A DNA stretch of 5,813 bases from Planctomycetia bacterium (GTDB lineage: Bacteria > Planctomycetota > Planctomycetia > Pirellulales > UBA1268), in the NCBI GenBank assembly GCA_010027105.1, contig RGVT01000182.1, forward strand, positions 1-5,813, given 5' to 3'. The notes beneath the pieces are model-generated. The model worked only from the letters and a program-made list of their open reading frames with translations. It made no database searches and had not been told where the DNA came from. The position numbers and the translations under genes were made by a program. The first letter of the stretch is position 1. Each line of letters opens with the position of its first letter. Of this stretch, positions 1 to 5,499 are shown in pieces.

Positions 1-1
1 G

Positions 2-370
2 CAGCAGGCGATGGACAGGCTCCCCGACGGGCCGGTGAACGTGGGCATCGACCAGCGGACGGCGCTGCCGACCAAGCAGCAGGTCTACTCGACGATCGAG
101 GGCACGATCTCGCACTTCGAGCTCTCGATGGCGAACCGCGGCTTCGAGGTGCCCTGCGAGGAGAGCTATGCCGCGATCGAGGCCCCCAACGGCGAGCTCG
201 GCTTCTACGTCGTCGGCGACGGCGGCGAATGCGCCTACCGGGCCCGCTGCCGGCCGCCTTCGGTACTCCATTTCGCGCTTTTTCCCCACCTGATCCGCGG
301 CCACACGCTCTCCGACGTGGTGGCGGTCCTCGGCAGCCTCAACATCATCGCCGCGGAGCTCGACCGATGA
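2..370 (+). CDS. nuoD: NADH-quinone oxidoreductase subunit D (3' end, partial)
   Basis: This is the C-terminal 122 residues of NuoD, the 49-kDa-type subunit of the complex I peripheral arm, which builds the quinone-binding pocket together with NuoB and NuoH. The frame is open from the left edge, so the start and most of the protein lie outside the window. The recognisable end of the family is present: an IEAPNGELGFYVVGDG block (the IEAPKGE-G-Y-V-SDG signature), then YRARCRPPSVLHF, then IRGHTLSDVVAVLGSLNIIAAELDR, which matches the usual ending in -DR. The N-terminal catalytic His/Tyr region cannot be checked, nor whether the gene is fused to nuoC. The stop is TGA at 368-370. Unlike the tight downstream junctions, it is followed by 187 bases before nuoE. 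Identification is secure from conserved sequence and from the order nuoD-E-F-G-H-I. Confidence 0.96.
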   Translation, partial: QQAMDRLPDGPVNVGIDQRTALPTKQQVYSTIEGTISHFELSMANRGFEVPCEESYAAIEAPNGELGFYVVGDGGECAYRARCRPPSVLHFALFPHLIRGHTLSDVVAVLGSLNIIAAELDR

Positions 371-406
371 TGAACAACTCCTCTGCCGCGTCCCTTGAAA
401 CGGTGA

Positions 407-545
407 GGACGGGGCTGCCCATGCCCTCGAGCGGGCTATGGGAGCAAGCGCAGCCAAGGATGGCGAAGCGCAGCGGACATGCAGTGAGCGAAGGGCTGGA
501 AGCCCGCAGCGAACGTCAAGCGAGAGGGTGTGGGCAGCTCCGTCC
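407..545 (+). repeat. Large inverted-repeat stem-loop between nuoD and nuoE
   Basis: GGACGGGGCTGCCCA at 407-421 pairs with TGGGCAGCTCCGTCC at 531-545, with one G-U at 413/539. Pairing continues inward to 428/524, giving a 22-base-pair stem with 19 Watson-Crick and 3 G-U pairs when read as RNA. The apical part (429-523) is purine-rich and carries a direct repeat AAGCGCAGC (446-454 and 466-474). It also has a small hairpin GGGCT-GGA-AGCCC (493-505) flanked by AGCGAA copies (487-492 and 508-513). The stem ends one base before a GGGAT (546-550) that is the only Shine-Dalgarno-like stretch ahead of nuoE. No U-tract follows, so it is not a standard intrinsic terminator. It could be a REP/MITE-like palindromic repeat, a structured RNA, or an mRNA processing or stability element. 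The pairing is seen directly; the role is unknown. Confidence 0.75.
493..505 (+). other. Small hairpin inside the nuoD-nuoE element
   Basis: GGGCT at 493-497 and AGCCC at 501-505 form a perfect 5-base-pair stem around the loop GGA. Copies of AGCGAA sit immediately before it (487-492) and two bases after it (508-513). It lies in the apical domain of the larger stem-loop and may form an arm of a branched structure. Confidence 0.5.
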
Positions 546-557
546 GGGATCCAACAC

Positions 558-1055
558 ATGATCTCCAAGCCAAAAATCCTCTCCGACGAGATGGTGGCGA
601 AGATCGAGGCGCTCGCGCCGCGGTATCCCAACCGCCGCGCGCTCACGCTGCCGGCCCTCCACATCGTCAACGCCGAATTGCGGCACGTGCCGCTCGAGGC
701 GGTGGTCGAGATCGCCGAGGTGCTCGGCCTCGCGCCGGCCGAGGTGCAGGACACCCTCACCTTCTACCAGTTCTTCCACCAGGAGAAGCCGCACGGCAAG
801 GTGCGGGCGTTCGTCTGCCGCTCGGTGTCGTGCGCGCTCCGCGGCGGCGATCACCTCCTCGAGCACCTCTGCCACGCCCACGGCATCCAGCCCTACGGCA
901 CGACGCCCGACGGGGAACTCACGATCGAACCGGCCGAGTGCCTGGGCGCGTGCGACTTCGCCCCCTGCATCCTCGCCAACGACGACCTCCTCGAGAACAT
1001 GACGCCCGAGGCCGCCGAGGCCGAGCTCAAGAAGCCACGCGCGAGGGCCACCTGA
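558..1055 (+). CDS. nuoE: NADH-quinone oxidoreductase subunit E
   Basis: NuoE is the 24-kDa-type subunit of the NADH-oxidising module. It is a thioredoxin-like [2Fe-2S] protein that binds cluster N1a next to the FMN of NuoF in the cytoplasmic arm. The 165-residue length is normal for the family. An N-terminal helical part contains YPNRRALTLPALHIVNAE (about 23-40) and the TFYQFF block (about 68-73). The four cluster ligands have the expected spacing: C87-x4-C92 in VCRSVSC and C128-x3-C132 in ECLGAC. A further Cys137 follows in DFAPC. I chose the ATG at 558 because family similarity begins just after it. The frame stays open upstream to 438, but those 40 codons look like read-through of the gap. 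GGGAT at 546-550 is a weak ribosome binding site; overlap with the stop of the small frame at 367-561 is another possible route for initiation. One base separates its stop from nuoF. Confidence 0.97.
   Translation: MISKPKILSDEMVAKIEALAPRYPNRRALTLPALHIVNAELRHVPLEAVVEIAEVLGLAPAEVQDTLTFYQFFHQEKPHGKVRAFVCRSVSCALRGGDHLLEHLCHAHGIQPYGTTPDGELTIEPAECLGACDFAPCILANDDLLENMTPEAAEAELKKPRARAT
1043..1047 (+). promoter_or_regulatory. Ribosome binding site of nuoF
   Basis: GAGGG lies nine bases before the nuoF ATG at 1057, inside the last codons of nuoE. It supports that start and tight translational linkage of the NuoE-NuoF pair. Confidence 0.6.
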
Positions 1056-1056
1056 C

Positions 1057-2412
1057 ATGAAACCGTTCAAGCCAGTCCTGCTCGAGGCCGTGGGCGTTCC
1101 CGACGGCCACACGATCGCGAGCTACAAGAGCCGCGGCGGCTACGCACCGCTCGAGAAGGTGCTCGCCGAGAAGCAGCCGGCCGACGTCGTCGAGATGGTG
1201 AAGTCGTCGGGCCTCCGCGGCCGCGGCGGCGCCGGCTTCTCGACGGGCCTCAAGTGGACGTTCCTGCCGAAGGACCATCCCGGGCCGATCTATCTGTGCG
1301 TGAACGCCGACGAGAGCGAGCCGGGCACGTTCAACAACCGGATCCTGATGGAGGACGACCCGCACCAGGTGATAGAGGGGATCATCCTCTCCTCGTACGC
1401 CACCCGGGCATCCACGGCCTACATCTATCTGCGCTACGAATACCCGCGCAGTTGGCACAGGCTGCAGGGGGCGATCGACGAGGCGTACGCAGCCGGCTAC
1501 CTCGGGAAGAACATCCGCGGCTCGAACTTCTCGCTCGATATCTATCTGCATCGCGGCGCCGCGGCCTACATCTGCGGCGAGGAGACCGGCCTCATCGAGA
1601 GCCTGGAAGGCAAGCGGGCCTGGCCGCGGATCAAGCCGCCGTTCCCGGCGATCGAGGGCCTGTTCCGCAAGCCGACGGTCGTGAACAACGTCGAGACGAT
1701 GGCCTGCGTGGCCCAGATCGCCCGGCGCGGCGTCGAGTGGTTCAAGTCGATCGGTGTGCCCGCCGATCCAAACAATCCGCGCGATCCGGGCTCCTACGGC
1801 CCCAAGCTCTACTGCCTCTCGGGCCACGTGGAGAAGCCCGGCTGCTACGAGGCGCCGCTCGGCATCACGGCCCGCGAACTCATCGACGGCTTCGGCGGTG
1901 GCGTCTGGAAGGGGCGCAAGGCCAAGGCCGTGATCCCCGGCGGGATCTCGATGGGGCTCATGACCGAGAGCGAACTCGACACGCCGCTCGACTTCGCCGG
2001 CCCGGGGAAGGTGGGCTGCCTCGGCCTCGGCACGGCGGCCGTCGTCGTGATCGACGACCACACGAGCATCGTCGACTTCCTGCACAACTCCTGCCGGTTC
2101 TTCGCCCACGAGTCGTGCGGCCAGTGCACTCCCTGCCGCGAGGGCACGAGCTGGAGCCTGCGGATGCTCGAGCGGATCAAGGCGGGCAAGGGCCGGCTCA
2201 AGGACCTCGACATCCTCCTCGAAATCGGTCAGACGATGGGCATGATGCCGGGGAGCACGATCTGCGGCCTCGCCGACGGCGCCGCCTGGCCGATCAAGAA
2301 CGCGATCAAGAAGTTCCGCGGCGAGTTCGAGGACTATATCAGGCGCACGAACCCCTCCGGCTGGATGGTCACCGACCCCGTGCCCGCCCTCCAGATCGTG
2401 GGAGCCCACTGA
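1057..2412 (+). CDS. nuoF: NADH-quinone oxidoreductase subunit F (NADH/FMN binding)
   Basis: NuoF is the 51-kDa-type catalytic subunit. It takes hydride from NADH onto FMN and passes electrons through [4Fe-4S] cluster N3 to NuoG. The 451-residue length fits the family. In order, it shows the glycine-rich flavin/NADH region GLRGRGGAGFSTGLKW (52-67), NADESEPGT (83-91), the second nucleotide-site signature YICGEETGLIESLEG (171-185) with KPPFP just after it (193-197), and KPTVVNNVET (205-214). A soluble-ligand-binding-like domain with LSGHVEKPG (254-262) follows. The C-terminal cluster domain is ESCGQCTPCREG, giving C354, C357 and C360, with the fourth ligand C403 in STICGLADG. All cofactor residues look intact. 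Related NAD-reducing hydrogenase or formate dehydrogenase flavoprotein subunits share this fold, but the surrounding nuo genes settle the assignment. Its stop is followed by 157 bases before nuoG. Confidence 0.98.
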   Translation: MKPFKPVLLEAVGVPDGHTIASYKSRGGYAPLEKVLAEKQPADVVEMVKSSGLRGRGGAGFSTGLKWTFLPKDHPGPIYLCVNADESEPGTFNNRILMEDDPHQVIEGIILSSYATRASTAYIYLRYEYPRSWHRLQGAIDEAYAAGYLGKNIRGSNFSLDIYLHRGAAAYICGEETGLIESLEGKRAWPRIKPPFPAIEGLFRKPTVVNNVETMACVAQIARRGVEWFKSIGVPADPNNPRDPGSYGPKLYCLSGHVEKPGCYEAPLGITARELIDGFGGGVWKGRKAKAVIPGGISMGLMTESELDTPLDFAGPGKVGCLGLGTAAVVVIDDHTSIVDFLHNSCRFFAHESCGQCTPCREGTSWSLRMLERIKAGKGRLKDLDILLEIGQTMGMMPGSTICGLADGAAWPIKNAIKKFRGEFEDYIRRTNPSGWMVTDPVPALQIVGAH

Positions 2413-2453
2413 CAATGGCGAACACGGCGCACTCCCAACGCTCCGATGCTGAA

Positions 2454-2528
2454 CGCCGGGATCGGGGCGAGGATCGCGAGCCTAGGCCCGGCCTCGGCCT
2501 CAGCGAGCGAACTCGCACCGTCCCGGCG
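2454..2528 (+). repeat. Long imperfect palindrome between nuoF and nuoG
   Basis: CGCCGGGA at 2454-2461 is the exact reverse complement of TCCCGGCG at 2521-2528. After a bulged T2462, pairing continues: CGG 2463-2465 with CCG 2518-2520, GCGAG 2467-2471 with CTCGC 2512-2516, and CGC 2475-2477 with GCG 2507-2509. It closes with AGGCC 2484-2488 against GGCCT 2496-2500 around a seven-base loop. The result is one elongated hairpin of about 75 bases. An alternative local fold is GCGAG-CGAA-CTCGC at 2503-2516. The direct repeat CGATGC flanks it at 2444-2449 and 2530-2535, four and one bases from the ends. No U-tract follows, so a terminator is unlikely. It could be a palindromic dispersed repeat or an mRNA structure; the role is not known. 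Confidence 0.7.
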
Positions 2529-2557
2529 ACGATGCGGGTCGCTTCCTGCCCCGCGAC

Positions 2558-2561
2558 AGGA
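2558..2561 (+). promoter_or_regulatory. Ribosome binding site of nuoG, potentially occluded
   Basis: AGGA sits eight bases before the nuoG ATG at 2570 and supports that start. It can be paired: TCCTG at 2544-2548 is complementary to CAGGA at 2557-2561. Competing folds GTCGC (2538-2542) with GCGAC (2553-2557) and GCGGG (2534-2538) with CCCGC (2550-2554) would leave AGGA free. Any switch between these folds is inference only. Confidence 0.5.
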
Positions 2562-2569
2562 CTCCTTTC

Positions 2570-4213
2570 ATGCCCGTAGTCATCGTCGACGGACAGGAGA
2601 TCGAGATCGGGGCCGACGAGCGGCTCAACTGCATCGAGGCCGCGCGTCGGGCCGGCAAGGAGATCCCGCACTACTGCTGGCACCCCGGCCTCACGGTCGT
2701 GGCCAGTTGCCGGATGTGCCTCGTCGAGACGGGGCAGCGTGACGCCGCCACCGGCAAGGTCACGATGGTGCCCAAGCTCGTGCCGGGCTGCCAGACGCCC
2801 GCCAAGGACGGCACGGTGATCGTCACCGAGAGCCAGCTCGTCAAGGACAGCCGAGCCCGGGTCGAGGAGGCCCTGCTCATCGACCACCCGATCGACTGCC
2901 CAATCTGCGACAAGGCGGGCGAGTGCCTGCTGCAGGACTACCACTTCGAGCACGGCCAGCCCGAGCGGCGGGCCGACCTGCATCCCTTCACGAGCCGGAG
3001 GCGCGACGTCGGCCCGACCGTCTCGCTGTTCGTCGACCGCTGCATCATGTGCACGCGCTGCGTGCGCTTCACCCGCGAGGTCTCGGGCACCGGGGAGTTG
3101 ATGGTCTCGGCCCGTGGTAGTCAGGAGGAGATCGACGTCTTCCCCGGCTTCCCGCTCGACAACAAGCTCGCCGGCAACGTCGTCGACCTCTGCCCCGTGG
3201 GCGCCCTCGGCGACAAGGATTTTCTCTATCAGCAACGGGTCTGGTTCCTGAAGCGCGAGGCGAACGTCTGCGGCGGCTGCTCGGCCGGCTGCTCGATCCA
3301 CACCGAGCACAACCAGGACACGGTCTACCGGCTCAAGCCGCGCGAGAACCCGCACGTGAACAAGTGGTGGATCTGCGACGAAGGCCGCTACGGCTGGCAT
3401 CACCTCCACGACCCGGCGCGGATCCTGGCCGCGGGCCGCCGCGCGGCGCGCGGTACGAACGGCCACGGCACGCCCGGCTCCGACTTCGACGCGGTCGAGT
3501 GGGCCGACGTCGTCACGCGGCTCCGCGACGACCTCAAGGCGGCGGGAAAGCTCGCCGTCGCCGTGTCGCCGATGCTCACGGTCGAGGAGGCCTGGATGCT
3601 CTGCGCCGTGGCGCGGTCGATCGACCCCGAGGCGTTCCTGGCGGTCGGCCACGTGCCCACGGCGGGCGGCGACGAGACGTTCCCGGGCGGGTTCACGATC
3701 CGCGCGGAAAAGTGCCCCAACCGCCTCGGCGTCGAGGCGGTCGTCGCGCTCTACGATCCGGCCGTGCGGCAATGGGGCGACCTGCTCACCCACGTGGAGG
3801 CGGGCAACGCCAACGCCGCCTGGATCACAGGCGGCTATTCGCGGGCGTGGATCGACGAGGCCACGGCGGGCTCGTTCGCGGAACTGTCGCAGCTCGTCGT
3901 ACAGGACCTCTTCGACTCGCCGCTCGCCGCCCACGCCACCTGGCGGCTGCCCGCCGCGGGCTTCGCGGAGCGGGCGGGCACGTGGGTCAACGTGGCCCAC
4001 CGCGCCCAGGCCTTCGTGCAGGCCATCCGGCCGCCGGCCGGCGTCTGGCCGGAGGCGCGTCTGTATTGGAACATGCTCGGCCGCCGCGGCCTCTACGACG
4101 CCGTCTCCGTCCGCCGCCAGATCGCCGAATCGTCGGCAGCGTTCGCGGCGCTCGCCGGCGACCTCCCCGCCACCGGCGTCGACCTCCGCATCCTGCAGTT
4201 CGCCGCACCATGA
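2570..4213 (+). CDS. nuoG: NADH-quinone oxidoreductase subunit G, short form with N7 ligands
   Basis: NuoG is the 75-kDa-type iron-sulfur subunit that carries electrons from NuoF towards NuoI. Ligands visible in order are: the [2Fe-2S] site C36-x10-C47-x2-C50 with C74; the His-Cys [4Fe-4S] site H106, C110, C113, C119 (HPIDCPICDKAGEC); a [4Fe-4S] site C158, C161, C164 with C208 (DRCIMCTRC and LCPVG); and C234-x2-C237-x3-C241-x27-C269, the spacing of the off-pathway cluster N7. The loop before C74 is rather long at 23 residues. After residue 269 the molybdopterin-oxidoreductase-like domain is shortened: a divergent stretch, then LVVQDLFDSPLAAHATWRLP (442-461) and AGTWVNVAHRAQAF (469-482), which resemble the end of that fold. 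At 547 residues it is far shorter than the roughly 900 of the E. coli protein. The C terminus reads through to a normal TGA with no frameshift visible, so this looks like a genuine short form. It overlaps nuoH by ATGA at 4210-4213. Confidence 0.96.
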   Translation: MPVVIVDGQEIEIGADERLNCIEAARRAGKEIPHYCWHPGLTVVASCRMCLVETGQRDAATGKVTMVPKLVPGCQTPAKDGTVIVTESQLVKDSRARVEEALLIDHPIDCPICDKAGECLLQDYHFEHGQPERRADLHPFTSRRRDVGPTVSLFVDRCIMCTRCVRFTREVSGTGELMVSARGSQEEIDVFPGFPLDNKLAGNVVDLCPVGALGDKDFLYQQRVWFLKREANVCGGCSAGCSIHTEHNQDTVYRLKPRENPHVNKWWICDEGRYGWHHLHDPARILAAGRRAARGTNGHGTPGSDFDAVEWADVVTRLRDDLKAAGKLAVAVSPMLTVEEAWMLCAVARSIDPEAFLAVGHVPTAGGDETFPGGFTIRAEKCPNRLGVEAVVALYDPAVRQWGDLLTHVEAGNANAAWITGGYSRAWIDEATAGSFAELSQLVVQDLFDSPLAAHATWRLPAAGFAERAGTWVNVAHRAQAFVQAIRPPAGVWPEARLYWNMLGRRGLYDAVSVRRQIAESSAAFAALAGDLPATGVDLRILQFAAP

Positions 4214-5499
4214 CCGCCCTCCTGCCATCCCCCGAAACGATCGCCGCCTTGGCGAAGATCGGCCTGCTCGTCGGCGGGCTGATGACGGCGGCGGCCTACC
4301 TCGTGCTCCTCGAGCGCTGGATCGCGGCCTGGGTGCAGGACCGCCGCGGCCCCAACCGCGTCGGCATCCCGCTCACGAAGATCCGGCTCTTCGGCCTCGG
4401 CCAGCCGCTCGCCGACGGCCTCAAGATCATCCTCAAGGAAGACTTCACGCCGAAGCACGTCGACACGGTGCTCTACAACGCGGCGCCGCTCGTGATCCTG
4501 GCCGCGTCGCTCGCGATCTTCGCGGCGATCCCGTTCGGCAGCGTGCTGCCGCCGCTCGGCATCCCCGGGCTGCCCGACCCGGTGCCGTTCCTCGTCGCGC
4601 CCGGCCTCGACGTGGGCGTGCTCTGGGTCTTCGCGCTCTCGAGCATCGCGGTCTACGGCGTGCTCCTGGGCGGCTGGGCGAGCAACAACAAATACGGCTT
4701 CCTCGGCGGCCTGCGTTCGAGCGCCCAGCTCGTGGCCTACGAGATTCCGCTGGGTCTCGGCCTCCTCGGCGTGGTGCTTGCGGCCGGGTCGCTCAAGCTC
4801 GACGCCATCATGAACGCCCAGGCCCAGAGCGGCGTGTGGTATGCGTTCGCGCAGCCGCTCGGGTTCCTCGTGTTCATGGTGGCGAGCTTCGCCGAGGCGG
4901 CCCGGCTGCCGTTCGACCTGCCGGAGGCGGAGCAGGAGCTCGTGGGCGGCTACCACACCGAGTATTCGGGGATCAAGCTCCTGCTGTTCCTCGTGGCCGA
5001 GTTCCTCCACATGATCACGGCCGCGTTCCTGATCGTGATCATGTTCCTGGGCGGCTGGCACCTGTGGGGCGTGACGGGCTCCGCGCAGGAGGTGACGTGG
5101 CTCGGCGCGGGCCTGCGGTTCGCGATCTTGAGCGGCAAGATCCTGGCCGTGATCGTGTTCTTCATGCTCGTCCGCTGGAGCTGGCCGCGGTTCCGCTTCG
5201 ACCAGCTGATGAACCTCGCCTGGAAGGTGATGCTGCCTCTGGGGATCGCCAACCTCGTGACCGTGGCGGCGGTCGAGGAGTTCCGGCCGCAGTTCGTGGC
5301 GGCACTCGGCGGCGAGGGGGCGAAGTGGGCCGCGATCGCCGCTCCCTGGGCCGTGTTCCTCGTCGGCTGGATCGCGGCCGGCGTGTTCACGCCGTCGGGC
5401 ACCGACAACACGCCGATCCGCACCCGCGGTCCGCTCGACATCGAGCACGAACTGCTCCACGACGACGACACCCGACGCGAACTGGCAGGCATCCCATGA
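4210..5499 (+). CDS. nuoH: NADH-quinone oxidoreductase subunit H (membrane, quinone site)
   Basis: NuoH is the ND1-type integral membrane subunit that joins the peripheral and membrane arms and forms the quinone entry channel. Family signatures are clear: LLERWIAAWVQDRRGPNRVG (33-52), QPLADGLKIILKED (65-78), YEIPLGLGLLG (177-187), and the conserved acidic loop with RLPFDLPEAEQELVGGYHTE (232-251) and YSG (252-254). By eye there are about nine hydrophobic segments, near residues 14-34, 88-108, 134-155, 178-195, 208-228, 255-281, 304-322, 335-356 and 374-394. The usual fold ends after the segment that contains LPLGIANLVTVAA, so the last one and the charged tail (IEHELLHDDD) are an extension. Total length is 429 residues, against about 325 in E. 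coli. I chose the ATG at 4210 because it overlaps the nuoG stop and the first membrane helix follows directly. No clear ribosome binding site is seen, so coupling to nuoG is likely. Confidence 0.97.
   Translation: MTALLPSPETIAALAKIGLLVGGLMTAAAYLVLLERWIAAWVQDRRGPNRVGIPLTKIRLFGLGQPLADGLKIILKEDFTPKHVDTVLYNAAPLVILAASLAIFAAIPFGSVLPPLGIPGLPDPVPFLVAPGLDVGVLWVFALSSIAVYGVLLGGWASNNKYGFLGGLRSSAQLVAYEIPLGLGLLGVVLAAGSLKLDAIMNAQAQSGVWYAFAQPLGFLVFMVASFAEAARLPFDLPEAEQELVGGYHTEYSGIKLLLFLVAEFLHMITAAFLIVIMFLGGWHLWGVTGSAQEVTWLGAGLRFAILSGKILAVIVFFMLVRWSWPRFRFDQLMNLAWKVMLPLGIANLVTVAAVEEFRPQFVAALGGEGAKWAAIAAPWAVFLVGWIAAGVFTPSGTDNTPIRTRGPLDIEHELLHDDDTRRELAGIP

Larger units (their letters stand above)
367..561 (+). 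other. Possible 64-codon small ORF spanning the nuoD-nuoE gap
   Basis: An open frame begins with ATGATG at 367 and ends with TGA at 559-561. Its start overlaps the nuoD stop as ATGA (367-370), and its stop overlaps the nuoE start as ATGA (558-561). That is the geometry of translationally coupled operon genes. GGAG at 355-358, eight bases upstream, could serve as a ribosome binding site, although it lies in nuoD coding sequence. The predicted 64-residue product begins MMNNSSAASLETVRTG and continues Arg-, Gly- and Ser-rich with one Cys. I recognise no domain, membrane segment or signal peptide. The frame passes straight through the large stem-loop at 407-545. Stop codons are rare in such GC-rich DNA and another frame is also open across much of the gap, so this may be chance. 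I treat it as a candidate, not an established gene. Confidence 0.2.
2415..2579 (+). other. Possible 54-codon small ORF spanning the nuoF-nuoG gap
   Basis: An ATG at 2415, two bases after the nuoF stop, opens a frame that ends with TAG at 2577-2579, ten bases into nuoG. GGGAG at 2400-2404, ten bases upstream, could serve as a ribosome binding site. The product would begin MANTAHSQRSDAERRDRGED, be very rich in Arg and charged residues, and contain two Cys near the end. I recognise no family. The frame runs through the palindrome at 2454-2528. Composition and GC richness make chance openness likely. It could act as a leader frame that carries ribosomes across the gap to nuoG, but nothing beyond its position supports that. 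Confidence 0.12.

Noticed and set aside
407..545. Intrinsic transcription terminator between nuoD and nuoE
   Set aside because: No run of T follows the stem, the loop is very long, and the downstream genes belong to the same complex.
438..557. In-frame upstream extension of nuoE by 40 codons
   Set aside because: The added residues have no resemblance to NuoE, and family similarity and usual length fit the ATG at 558. The extension is translation of the stem-loop region.
407..557. Integron attC-like site, suggested by ATCCAAC at 549-555
   Set aside because: The word is in the wrong orientation for the right end of attC, no GTTRRRY partner or integrase is present, and the surroundings are a core operon.
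1027..2415. Long open frame on the minus strand opposite nuoF, with similar ones at 2369-4228 and 4093-5460
   Set aside because: Products are low-complexity Arg/Ala/Glu/Asp-rich shadows of GC-rich coding sequence, and the + strand genes have clear conserved motifs.
3364..4209. Upstream extension of the nuoH frame across nuoG
   Set aside because: The translation is Arg/Pro-rich read-through in the wrong frame of nuoG. The real start is the ATG at 4210, which overlaps the nuoG stop.
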